Of a stretch of DNA of 29,455 nucleotides, positions 8,104 through 16,722 are shown in pieces. Position 1 is the stretch's first letter. Each line of letters opens with the position of its first letter. The stretch is from assembly GCA_904501955.1 (NCBI GenBank), contig CAJGCY010000014.1:1-29455 (forward strand). Direction: 5' to 3'. Below the pieces are notes generated by a model. That model was not told the origin of the DNA and did no database searches. It was given only the letters and a program-made list of their open reading frames with translations. The stretch is from an uncultured Akkermansia sp. GTDB lineage: Bacteria; Verrucomicrobiota; Verrucomicrobiia; Verrucomicrobiales; Akkermansiaceae. A program made the translations under genes and the position numbers.

Positions 8104-9333
8104 ATGAAAAAATATCTTTCAACGTTCGCGCTGGCTCTGTTGGCACTCTCTCAGAGCACTCCGCTTTTTGCTGCTCAGCAATTCCCCACTTATGAGGCCG
8201 CTCAAGAGGTCGGGAAAAAGGAGGGTTACATTCTCTTTATTTATCCTGCCGGATGGGATAAGTATGGAGAAAAACTGTGCCGCAAGCTCATCGCTAACGA
8301 TAAAGTGCGTGCTGCTGCCGGTAACTCCGCCTTGATTCTCGCTCCGATGTACCAGAAGCGTACGGACAAGACCAATGCCGAAGTCAAGCAAATATTCGGT
8401 AAGTTGGGTGCCCCGGGCGATATGTCGGATATCTCATATCCTGCCATTGTTTTCTATGAGACGGATGGTCGCATGTATGCAACCATTTGCGGTGAATCCC
8501 TGATGTCTGCCTCTGAGGCAGAGGTTGCCAAGCTCATCAGCAAGCAGCTTGCTGCCCGAGAGAAGCAGGCCAAATTGCTGCAACAAGCTCACGCCTCAAA
8601 GGACCCCAAGGAGAAAAATCGCCTCTTCTTGGCCGCCGCTCGTGTTGAGGGAATGGGCTGGCCTCCCGGTTTGAAGGGCGTTATGAATCAGGTTGACCCT
8701 GAAGATCACCATGGCTGCCGCGCCGCTCTGGAGTTCGGCTTCGGAGTCAAAAAGGATGAAAAATTGGAGGATTTCCTCAAGCGTTTGGATGGCGTGCTGA
8801 AGAATGACTTGCTCACCCCTTGGCAAAAGCAGCGCGCTTGCGCGACTGCCATTGGGCATATTCGCCGTACTCTCGGTTCCATGGCGGGCGGCCCGCTCAT
8901 CACCAAGTATGCCAAAGCCATGCACAAGCTTGACCCCAAGTCGGCGCTGGGTATTTCTGCTCCGGTCGTGATGCGCGATTGGGTGAAAACCTACCATTAT
9001 GGCAATGGGTGGAGTGATCAGATTATTCCTGCAGCCCCTGTTCCCATGTTGATGCACGATGTGCCGATGTCAAAGCCGGGTACTTACAACATCTCCTTCA
9101 AGCTGACTACCGGGCGCGATGGTATCATCGTGAAGCGCCTCCGCTTGCTGGATGGTAATAAGTGCGTCGCTACGCATGATACTCCGTGCGAAGTCTCTTG
9201 GTCCGCCGGTACTCAAAAGAGCATCACCCTCACTGTCAAAAAAGCCGTGAAGGAACCCGTGCTTGAGATTACATACGGCAACGACCCGAATAAGCGTAGT
9301 ACATGGGGAAATATCACCATAACTCCCCAATAA
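8104..9333 (+). CDS. Secreted thioredoxin-like protein, no CXXC motif
   Basis: A 409-residue exported protein with a signal peptide ending near residue 23 (PLFAAQQ). About 30-145 resembles a thioredoxin fold: YILFIYPAGWDKYGEKLCRKL at the usual active-site position and a cis-Pro-like SYPAIVFYETDGR later. Only one Cys sits at the active-site position, so dithiol redox chemistry is not expected. About 160-300 is helical, with LLQQAHASKDPKEKNRLF. The last 100 residues form a predicted beta-sandwich (PGTYNISFKLTTGRDGIIVKR to the end). It follows the transglutaminase-like gene by 31 bp and ends just before a strong terminator, so the two form an operon. No pathway can be named. Confidence 0.7.
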   Translation: MKKYLSTFALALLALSQSTPLFAAQQFPTYEAAQEVGKKEGYILFIYPAGWDKYGEKLCRKLIANDKVRAAAGNSALILAPMYQKRTDKTNAEVKQIFGKLGAPGDMSDISYPAIVFYETDGRMYATICGESLMSASEAEVAKLISKQLAAREKQAKLLQQAHASKDPKEKNRLFLAAARVEGMGWPPGLKGVMNQVDPEDHHGCRAALEFGFGVKKDEKLEDFLKRLDGVLKNDLLTPWQKQRACATAIGHIRRTLGSMAGGPLITKYAKAMHKLDPKSALGISAPVVMRDWVKTYHYGNGWSDQIIPAAPVPMLMHDVPMSKPGTYNISFKLTTGRDGIIVKRLRLLDGNKCVATHDTPCEVSWSAGTQKSITLTVKKAVKEPVLEITYGNDPNKRSTWGNITITPQ

Positions 9334-9360
9334 GTTAACAGTCAAGAATTTGTTTGCTAT

Positions 9361-9406
9361 CCCGGTGGTAGGCCTTCTTTATATCCTACCACCGGGGACT
9401 TCTTTT
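9361..9406 (+). terminator. Rho-independent terminator after the secreted-protein pair
   Basis: A perfect 12-bp stem (9361-9372 with 9385-9396, CCCGGTGGTAGG/CCTACCACCGGG), a 12-nt loop and then GACTTCTTTT. It lies 27 bp after the stop codon at 9333. Confidence 0.85.
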
Positions 9407-9463
9407 AGGTGGAGGCGGGTTTGCTCATATGCGCTGTTTAAGTATTTCGTTGATTTCAAACAG

Positions 9464-9620
9464 CGCGATAAATCGGAAGTTGAAGGGGGGATGTGTAACA
9501 TAGATTCACTCGGAGCGAGGGACTTTAGTCCCTCTTATATGTTAGCCTCGCGCGTATTTATGGGACTAAAGTCCCACGCTCCGATAGATTTTGTTGCTCG
9601 TCAACTTCCGATTTATCGCG
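9464..9620. repeat. MITE-like element, copy A
   Basis: A 157-bp non-coding element bounded by perfect 20-bp terminal inverted repeats (9464-9483 and 9601-9620; outer part CGCGATAAATCGG). Inside are two near-perfect palindromes, GAGGGACTTTAGTCCCTC (9517-9534) and TGGGACTAAAGTCCCA (9561-9576), flanked by CGGAGCG (9511-9517) and CGCTCCG (9577-9583). The whole unit can fold into one long hairpin or into a two-armed structure. A second copy, inverted and with several differences, lies at 20489-20639. No target-site duplication is obvious and there is no transposase in the window. It sits between convergent genes, just after a terminator. Confidence 0.85.
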
Positions 9621-9693
9621 AAGAGCATATGTGGCATCACACATAAACTTTAAACTCCATTCGCCGAACACGTCGATTTTTTCTGATGCTCGG

Positions 9694-9730
9694 AAAACAA
9701 AGAAGAACAGCATGTTTGGTGCTGCTCTTC
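9694..9730 (-). terminator. Probable terminator of the 9758-10627 gene
   Basis: An 11-bp stem with one mismatch (9702-9712 with 9720-9730) and a 7-nt loop. On the minus strand it is followed by TTTGTTTT. It lies 28 bp past the stop codon at 9758. Confidence 0.65.
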
Positions 9731-9757
9731 GGGTTAAGCTGTTTTGTCTGCGGTGAT

Positions 9758-10627
9758 TCAGGGCTGTTCGGACACACTGTTGCCGGCGGACATGGTGCGT
9801 ACAAAGCGCTTGCGGTAGCTGCTGTACATGCAATCCAACACGGTGGGTAATCCCAACTTGAGTTGCTGCTCCGCCTTGCCGGTGAGGGTGGGCAGGGCGC
9901 TCTCATCCAGCTTGCTCATGCCATCTATGCTGCTGGCGGTCTTGCGGATGTGGGATTCCACCCACGCGTCGCTGTAGTCGGCTCGGGTGGCCGCTGTCTT
10001 CAGCTCCGTGAAGGCTTTGTCCGCCACGCCGGCATCCGCATGCATGATGCAGATGTCATGGAATGTGACGGTTCGGTTCGAGCTCAAGAACTTGCGCTCG
10101 GCTCGTTCGTAGACGATGGCGCCGACGGTCGTGCCGTTGGCACATACTGCTGCCACGGCGTACACCTTGCCGTTCACCTTCTTACCCAGCTTGCGGTTCA
10201 GTCGGTCGCGCCCCATGCGGAAGTTCGCCAAATCCTCCGGCACGCTGTACAGGGTGGCTTCCGTCAGCGTGGTTTGCTCACAGCCGGGCATTTGTCGCAC
10301 GGCGGGCAGCAACAGCTCTGCCAGCTGCATCGCGCTCGGGTTCTTGCGGCGCAGCGGTGCCTCGTAGGCGGAGATGTAGTTTACGGTGATGTCGTCTTTC
10401 GGTTTGATAACTTGCATTGTTCTTACACACAAGGTGCCGTCATGCGCTGCCTCTGTGTTCCACGTCACGTTACCTGCTCCCGCCCACCCATTGGGCAGGG
10501 TATAGGTAACGGCAGGCCGGTTGTCCCGGCCGTCTTTCAATACTACCTTGGTCTCAGCTTGTAAGCTCCCGGTAGCCAGTAGTCCGGCTACCACTGCGGT
10601 ACAAAGTTGGATGCGGGCCTTTTCCAT
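9758..10627 (-). CDS. Secreted protein of unknown function
   Basis: A 289-residue protein with a signal peptide of about 24 residues (hydrophobic core VVAGLLATG, cleavage after LQA-E). The mature part begins with a beta-rich segment containing YTLPNGWAGAGNVTWN. It continues with a predicted mixed alpha/beta region containing GKKVNGKVYAVAAVCANGTTVGAIVYE and ends in helices. Five scattered Cys are present, without a metal-binding spacing. I do not recognise the family. The first part recalls small secreted proteins that carry a PsbP- or DUF-type fold, but this is only an impression. It is a single gene with its own promoter (10634-10662) and terminator (9694-9730), next to the MITE-like element. 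The start at 10627 fits a leaderless transcript. Confidence 0.7.
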   Translation of the reverse strand: MEKARIQLCTAVVAGLLATGSLQAETKVVLKDGRDNRPAVTYTLPNGWAGAGNVTWNTEAAHDGTLCVRTMQVIKPKDDITVNYISAYEAPLRRKNPSAMQLAELLLPAVRQMPGCEQTTLTEATLYSVPEDLANFRMGRDRLNRKLGKKVNGKVYAVAAVCANGTTVGAIVYERAERKFLSSNRTVTFHDICIMHADAGVADKAFTELKTAATRADYSDAWVESHIRKTASSIDGMSKLDESALPTLTGKAEQQLKLGLPTVLDCMYSSYRKRFVRTMSAGNSVSEQP

Positions 10628-10633
10628 AACACC

Positions 10634-10662
10634 ATTCTGCCTGATTTGTTCCCATTTGTCAA
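10634..10662 (-). promoter_or_regulatory. Sigma-70 promoter, apparently leaderless
   Basis: On the minus strand a perfect TTGACA (10657-10662) and CAGAAT (10634-10639) are separated by 17 bp. Only six bases (GGTGTT) separate the -10 box from the ATG at 10627, so transcription should begin at or next to the start codon. Confidence 0.75.
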
Positions 10663-10747
10663 CACTAAAGTAAAGTTAATTTTTGCAGAATGGATAATTT
10701 TGTGCATGATGAAAAACACTCTGTAGAAAATTGCATTCGGGAAACTT

Positions 10748-10765
10748 CTGATAGGCTCCTATCAG
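10748..10765. other. Perfect 8-bp palindrome downstream of the vWA-kinase operon
   Basis: CTGATAGG and CCTATCAG flank a 2-nt centre. It lies 57 bp beyond the stop codon of the last operon gene (10822), in the AT-rich gap between two minus-strand genes. There is no U tract on the minus strand. It could be a weak terminator or a binding site for a dimeric regulator; its place near the promoter at 10634-10662 allows either. Confidence 0.4.
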
Positions 10766-10821
10766 CAATTATCACGGTAAATATGAGTAGCGTTCAAGAT
10801 TTTTAGCCCCCATGTATGACG

Positions 10822-12075
10822 TCAGCTCTCGTATACACCGAAAAATCCGACAAAAAAGTGCACAGCAAGGAATCCGATGACGGAATATACTATCACTCCG
10901 GGCAAGATGCCCATATTAAAACACGAGAATCCGATGATGTTAGTCACTATGCACCCGATGATAAGTGCAATTTTCAATTTCGGCGGTGTGGAACCTTCCC
11001 AACGATGCGTTTTTTTGTTATAAGTGAAGATGTGAGGGCAAAGGCATGTTCCTGAATTGCCATTAATGATGGATACCTCCTTTTTGCAATCCGGGCAAGT
11101 AACGTAGGTGGTTTCCTGCATCCAGTTGTCGGTATAAGTATTCCAAGAGTATCGAGTTTTGCACTCTTCGCAAAGGAGGTGATGACCGGCGGTGGGGGCA
11201 GGGGTACGTGTTTTGCAAATGTTACAAAACAAAGCGGGTAAAGTCGGGGCGGCCTCTTGGACTCTCCAGTCATTGGTGGAGGTATCAAAATAGACGAGAC
11301 TTCCGCAGGCCGTACATTTTACCGGTGAGGGCGTATTCACCGGTACAACATGACCACAGGTGCAACTGATTTGCATGCCCGTTGCCGTCCATTTTGTGTG
11401 CTTTTTCTCGTAAGGCATGCCGCAGCAGCTGCATGCTGCATGGCTGCTCCCCTGAGCGCGTATCTCCTTGTTGCAGATGTTGCAGGTAAATGTTTGAACC
11501 TCGGGGGCGTTCTTCTTTTTCGGGGGGACTGCCTTTGCCGGGGGAGTCTCAACTTCCCCTTGCGCGTCGAGCGAGTATTGGTAAGCTTGTGATTCTGAGC
11601 CGTCGGCGTAGAAGAACTTGACGACGAGCGTTTTTCTTTTCAACTTACCTTGGTAGTAGTAACGGCCTTCCGGGGAAATGGTGAGCATACGAGCGTGTTT
11701 CGTCGGCTCATTTCCGTTGGTGGTATATCTCCACTTACCATTGGTGTGAGCGGAGTGGAGGGTGACTTCAAATAAATCGTCATCCAGTTTTTTGCATGAG
11801 AAAGCACAGCTTTCTTTCCTCTCCGCTTTCTCCATCACCTCAAACTCTGACTCACCGCAGTCAGCGCACTCCGCTACGTGTTCGTTCCGGTATTCTACAG
11901 CGTTGTACGCACCGCAACTACAGCAGCGAATTAACAAATTCTGTCGATTTGTCGTATCTATGTAACCATCCGCCCCCACTGAAACCGCCTTCCATGCGTA
12001 GAGGTTGCGGTTCTTGAGGTCTTCTTGAGTTACCAGTTGGGATTTGCTGAGGTGATGGATTTTTGCGGAAGGCAT
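10822..12075 (-). CDS. Multi-zinc-ribbon membrane protein with CHB_HEX_C-like domain
   Basis: A 417-residue protein. An N-terminal zinc ribbon (C51, C54, C70, C73) is followed by a segment (about 98-170) resembling the chitobiase C-terminal Ig-like module: GKWRYTTNGNEPT, then FFYADGSES. About 198-360 is a row of four zinc-ribbon units, each with CxxC-type knuckles (C198/C201/C215/C218; C238/C240/C254/C257; C284/C287/C302/C305; C327/C330/C344/C346) and each closing with a Trp after a Thr/Asn-rich turn. About 367-412 forms two transmembrane helices. The bulk is probably cytoplasmic. It is the last gene of the vWA-kinase-phosphatase operon, 8 bp after the FHA-like gene, which suggests a membrane-anchored adaptor or effector. 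Its function is otherwise unknown. Some ribbon units have irregular spacing. Confidence 0.75.
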   Translation of the reverse strand: MPSAKIHHLSKSQLVTQEDLKNRNLYAWKAVSVGADGYIDTTNRQNLLIRCCSCGAYNAVEYRNEHVAECADCGESEFEVMEKAERKESCAFSCKKLDDDLFEVTLHSAHTNGKWRYTTNGNEPTKHARMLTISPEGRYYYQGKLKRKTLVVKFFYADGSESQAYQYSLDAQGEVETPPAKAVPPKKKNAPEVQTFTCNICNKEIRAQGSSHAACSCCGMPYEKKHTKWTATGMQISCTCGHVVPVNTPSPVKCTACGSLVYFDTSTNDWRVQEAAPTLPALFCNICKTRTPAPTAGHHLLCEECKTRYSWNTYTDNWMQETTYVTCPDCKKEVSIINGNSGTCLCPHIFTYNKKTHRWEGSTPPKLKIALIIGCIVTNIIGFSCFNMGILPGVIVYSVIGFLAVHFFVGFFGVYES

Positions 12076-12083
12076 GTGTTAAA

Positions 12084-12536
12084 TCAAAGCTTATAAAGAG
12101 CCAGGAGCGTCAGGCCTTGTTTGCCGGAGCTTCTGCCGCAAAGAGTAATCAAGTCGCCCTGTTTGATGGCTGCTTCTCCTTGAACGGGGGTGCCGTTGAG
12201 GGTGGTCGCGTTGCGGGTGCCGTCTATGGATTGCAGGTAGCATGTGTCTTTTTTCCACAGTAAGCGGAATTGCACGGGCTCCGCTTGTTTGCTGCAGGAA
12301 GAAATAGTGCTCAGCATGCGTTGCCCCACCTCCAAGGGGAATTTCATTTTGCGAACATCGATGGAATTGCCTGTATCCCCGGTAAGTGTCAGATAATTCA
12401 CCTCCGGCGGCATGGGTGGTGGAGGTGTTTCTTCTACTCGATAGTCGTTGGGGGCGTTCGTTTCACCGCAATCCGTGCACTCCGGCAGCGGGGCCCAATG
12501 TTTGATGCCGCAATGAGGGCAAATGTATTGTTTCAT
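12084..12536 (-). CDS. Zinc-ribbon plus FHA-like domain protein
   Basis: A 150-residue protein. Residues 6-24 form a zinc ribbon (CPHCG and CTDCG). A Pro-rich linker (about 36-45) leads to a divergent FHA-like domain (about 47-149) with LTLTGDTGN at the start, TRNATTLNGTP and GDLITLCGRSSGK. FHA domains bind phosphothreonine peptides. The typical GR and SxxH signatures are weak here, but the late NGTP/GD portion is clear. The same domain, with the same LTGDxGN, TRNxT, NGTP, GD and SGK landmarks, forms the C-terminus of the kinase at 14536-15909. Inference: it docks to phosphorylated operon partners or shares a ligand with the kinase tail. It is 8 bp before the membrane zinc-ribbon gene and 36 bp after the phosphatase. 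Confidence 0.75.
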   Translation of the reverse strand: MKQYICPHCGIKHWAPLPECTDCGETNAPNDYRVEETPPPPMPPEVNYLTLTGDTGNSIDVRKMKFPLEVGQRMLSTISSCSKQAEPVQFRLLWKKDTCYLQSIDGTRNATTLNGTPVQGEAAIKQGDLITLCGRSSGKQGLTLLALYKL

Positions 12537-12572
12537 GTGATCTTATGTAATAAAAGCTTGTTTGATGGGGGA

Positions 12573-14396
12573 TTAAGAAAAACAGTCGTTATACAGAGCT
12601 TGCTCTTTCTCGGCAGGCGTTTTGGCCTGCTCGGCTACCGGGGCGGCCTGTTCTTCTGACACTTGCTCGGGGGCGGTTTCTTCTGCGTGAACGGTGGAAG
12701 AGAAAACGGGCTCTTCGGCAGTCTCGTTTGCTGCTTCACCGTCGATTTCATCGTAGCCCGGTCCGTTTGCGGTCATATCCGGCTCGCTGGGTTGCTCTGC
12801 AGGTGCCGTAGCACAAAGCTCCGTGCATTCTTGCTCCTCCGGTTCACTAATCTCACCGGCAGGTATGCGGTAAAGCACGAGTGATTTGTACTTGCTCCAG
12901 TGAACCAGAGACGGTAATCGCTCGCCATACATGCTTCCCGGTGTTTCATCCGGCTCCATGGAGTTTATCGTCAATAATCCACAGGTGTTAAGCCGGCGTT
13001 TTTTGCTGTCCGGGCAATACACTTCATCGTAGCTGCAAAGCTTATAGCCCGGGCGCTCGTGGTCATGGCCTCTGATGATGAAGGAAATGGCGCGCCCTGT
13101 GAGCTTGTGGTGGAGTGTGCGGAAATCGTTGATATCCTCCGTTCCCATTTCGCAGCCGCTGGAGGCCCGGTTGGGCAATTTACGCGGCAATTTTTCGGAT
13201 ATGCGATTCCAGGTGAAATCTTTACTGCATTGTTTGTGAAGTTGTTTCGGCAGGTATGAGAACAGGCTTTTGCTGAGGGTATCTTCGCCGGATTCCGTGT
13301 CCACGCTGTAGATTTCGCCTTGTTGCAGCTGCTCGGTGAGCTTTTTTTGCAAATCGCTATGCATCACACCTCCGTGGGTAAGCAGTATGGAATTATTCTC
13401 ATAAGTCCCGCCGATATTGGTGATTTCCACCATGCAGGGGGAGATGCGGGCAAACTCCATCGCCGCTGTGGCAAGCGTCTTTGCCTCCACTTCATTGGTT
13501 TGTGAGAGTTTGTTAAGTTCTTCCGCACATTCAGAAGGCAAGACCGTGGAGGTAATCATACCTTCCGGGGTGATTTTCAGCCCGGCATCATGATTTCCGC
13601 GAATACAGATAAGCTGAATTTCTTGGTTGTTGTGGTAATTCATCATGAAATTCATAATGAATGTCAGCAAGGGTAAGGAATCCTTACCTCGGTCCAAGAT
13701 GTCACCCAGCAAGATGATATAGTGTTTTCCGCAGTTGCTGTCCGGGGCATATTTTGCGGTGTACCTGTATTTTATAATCCATGTGAGGATTTTGAGCATC
13801 GTGTGGATGGAGCCGTGTAAGTCCCCTATAAACCAGAAATGCGTATTGCCGGAGGCTTGAATCACCGCGTCTGTTGCGTCCGGAATTTCGTTGTCCTGCA
13901 CCCATTTGCAGAAGCTCTCTGCCACGTTTGTCTGGTAGCTCAGTGTCTTATATGTGTCCAATAATGTATCGTATCCTATCTCCTTTGCGAACTGACGGAG
14001 CTCCTGCAACGTGGGTAATGTTTCGCTTTCGCAATCTATGTTTTCCGCAAGCATGAACGCCGGGAACGGTGTGAGAAGTGCTTCATCAATGCTCGGAGCA
14101 GGAGCTGTGGTTGATTGCCCTTGGGTATCGGAAGGCTTCATTTCCGGCTGTTGCCAAGCTGCTTCCGCTTGCTGTGTTGCGGCGTCTAGCTGCTGTTGAG
14201 CCTCCGATGAACTCTCGGTATTTTCTTGCGCGAGTGGCTCTGTGGAGGGGACGGACTTTTCTTCGCCGGTGGACTCTGGGGCAGGAGGTATAGGGGGGAA
14301 GTTTATTATCGTGCCGTCCGGGCGTTTGAAAACAGGTTTCACCGGAGGCGGTGCCTGCGGTGGGTATTCGTTCTGAATGTATGGAGAATTGTTCAT
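12573..14396 (-). CDS. PPP-type (calcineurin-like) protein phosphatase
   Basis: A 607-residue metallophosphoesterase. After a Pro/Glu/Gln-rich N-terminus (1-110), the PPP-family metal motifs appear in order: GDLHG (191-195), GDILDRG (231-237), RGNHD (266-270), LLTHGG (339-343, metal His) and RGHDH (442-446, second metal His). This is the PPP arrangement that binds two metal ions to hydrolyse phosphoserine or phosphothreonine. The last 100 residues are acidic and low-complexity (Glu/Ala/Pro), probably a flexible tail. No signal peptide or membrane segment, so it is cytoplasmic. It follows the kinase by 139 bp and precedes the FHA-like gene, so it is the probable antagonist of that kinase. TerY-P triads use PP2C phosphatases; a PPP enzyme in this place is unusual. 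Other metallophosphoesterase substrates are possible. Confidence 0.88.
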   Translation of the reverse strand: MNNSPYIQNEYPPQAPPPVKPVFKRPDGTIINFPPIPPAPESTGEEKSVPSTEPLAQENTESSSEAQQQLDAATQQAEAAWQQPEMKPSDTQGQSTTAPAPSIDEALLTPFPAFMLAENIDCESETLPTLQELRQFAKEIGYDTLLDTYKTLSYQTNVAESFCKWVQDNEIPDATDAVIQASGNTHFWFIGDLHGSIHTMLKILTWIIKYRYTAKYAPDSNCGKHYIILLGDILDRGKDSLPLLTFIMNFMMNYHNNQEIQLICIRGNHDAGLKITPEGMITSTVLPSECAEELNKLSQTNEVEAKTLATAAMEFARISPCMVEITNIGGTYENNSILLTHGGVMHSDLQKKLTEQLQQGEIYSVDTESGEDTLSKSLFSYLPKQLHKQCSKDFTWNRISEKLPRKLPNRASSGCEMGTEDINDFRTLHHKLTGRAISFIIRGHDHERPGYKLCSYDEVYCPDSKKRRLNTCGLLTINSMEPDETPGSMYGERLPSLVHWSKYKSLVLYRIPAGEISEPEEQECTELCATAPAEQPSEPDMTANGPGYDEIDGEAANETAEEPVFSSTVHAEETAPEQVSEEQAAPVAEQAKTPAEKEQALYNDCFS

Positions 14397-14535
14397 TGTA
14401 TGAATAGCATGCGTGGTGCGGATGGTGATGAACTGCTCGTTTTTTTTACAAAGCAGGGGTGGCGGGATTCACGAAATCGCGGAGAAATCGCAATACCACA
14501 GACCACCCCTGCCGTAACTGAGTATTTGACGTCGA
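14397..14535 (-). other. 139-nt structured gap inside the signalling operon
   Basis: This is the only long gap in an operon whose other junctions are 8-36 bp. It contains a perfect 10-bp inverted repeat (14453-14462 with 14503-14512, GCAGGGGTGG/CCACCCCTGC). Between the arms are two copies of GAAATCGC (14473-14480 and 14484-14491). On the minus strand the structure is followed by TTTGTAAAAAAAACG, not a U tract. It may be a processing or attenuation element that sets phosphatase level against kinase level. I saw no convincing promoter. Confidence 0.45.
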
Positions 14536-15909
<1,374 letters not shown>

Positions 15910-15926
15910 ACGGTAAAATGCTTATG

Positions 15927-16694
15927 TTAGTTGTCAGACCCGAATTCACCGTTGCCGGCCACCCATCCCTCTTGCTCGTATGTCGGCATGGGGGCATTGG
16001 TGCCGCCGTCGTATGATTGAGAGACGGAAACGGAGCGCCCGATGGTTTGCAGCATCTTGCTGAAATCTACCGTGCGCAGACCGTCAGCCGTTTCTGACAA
16101 ATCCGTGTATTCGCAGCGGTCCACCATGGAAAGCTCGTAGAAAGCCTTACTCTCAGGGGCGATGATGAACAGTTTGACCCGCTTCTTCATGATTTTGTCG
16201 ATGAGCTTGCTCATTTTAGCGACTTGCTCTTCGATGCGAATGCCGGTCTCAACGGGTTCATCCGTCAACAACACAACGACGCGGTGACAATCAGAGGAGG
16301 AGCGCCACGGGAAGTCCAGCGCGATATCCAAGGCCAAGAGCTGCATCTCTTCACCCTCCAACGGCTCTTTCAGCAAGGCGTTTTTGAACTCATTCACGTC
16401 TTTTGTAAAGAACTGAGAATAGTCTTGGCTGTTGCCCTGGTTTTTGTAGATGTTGTCAACAAGCGGGCAAGAGGGCAAGCGCATACTGCTGCAATAGTGC
16501 AGTACGGAGCCGTCGGGTTGGTGTGAGTTATGGAAAGCTAAGTAGTCGAAGCGTACATCCCAGTATGACTGGGTGTCACTCTTCAAGCCCTCCAGCAGTT
16601 TTTCCAGGTTGGCAGCTACAGCATCACGGCAAGGCTGCATGGAGCCCGAGGTGTCGATGCAGAAGACGATGTCTGCACAATTTCTTCCGGCCAT
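15927..16694 (-). CDS. vWA domain protein (TerY-like)
   Basis: A 255-residue, almost single-domain von Willebrand factor A protein. The MIDAS metal site begins with DTSGS (D14, S16, S18) in IVFCIDTSGSMQPC; a second acidic loop is seen in VVVLLTDEP (Asp near residue 147). The start codon lies only 13 residues before the MIDAS Asp, so the domain begins at the N-terminus and there is no signal peptide. A short tail of about 40 residues follows (YDGGTNAPMPTYEQEGW). vWA proteins of this type bind divalent metals and assemble protein complexes. It lies 28 bp after a paralogous vWA gene and 17 bp before the kinase. This tandem is the TerY-like component of the operon. Confidence 0.85.
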   Translation of the reverse strand: MAGRNCADIVFCIDTSGSMQPCRDAVAANLEKLLEGLKSDTQSYWDVRFDYLAFHNSHQPDGSVLHYCSSMRLPSCPLVDNIYKNQGNSQDYSQFFTKDVNEFKNALLKEPLEGEEMQLLALDIALDFPWRSSSDCHRVVVLLTDEPVETGIRIEEQVAKMSKLIDKIMKKRVKLFIIAPESKAFYELSMVDRCEYTDLSETADGLRTVDFSKMLQTIGRSVSVSQSYDGGTNAPMPTYEQEGWVAGNGEFGSDN

Positions 16695-16722
16695 ATGTTT
16701 TGAAGTGTTGGGTGTTCAGGTA

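Noticed and set aside
9350..9646. A 98-codon frame across the terminator and copy A of the element
   Set aside because: It runs through a terminator and inverted repeats, and the translation has no protein-like features.
9863..10564. A 233-codon plus-strand frame opposite the secreted protein gene
   Set aside because: The minus-strand frame has a signal peptide, promoter and terminator; this one has none of them.
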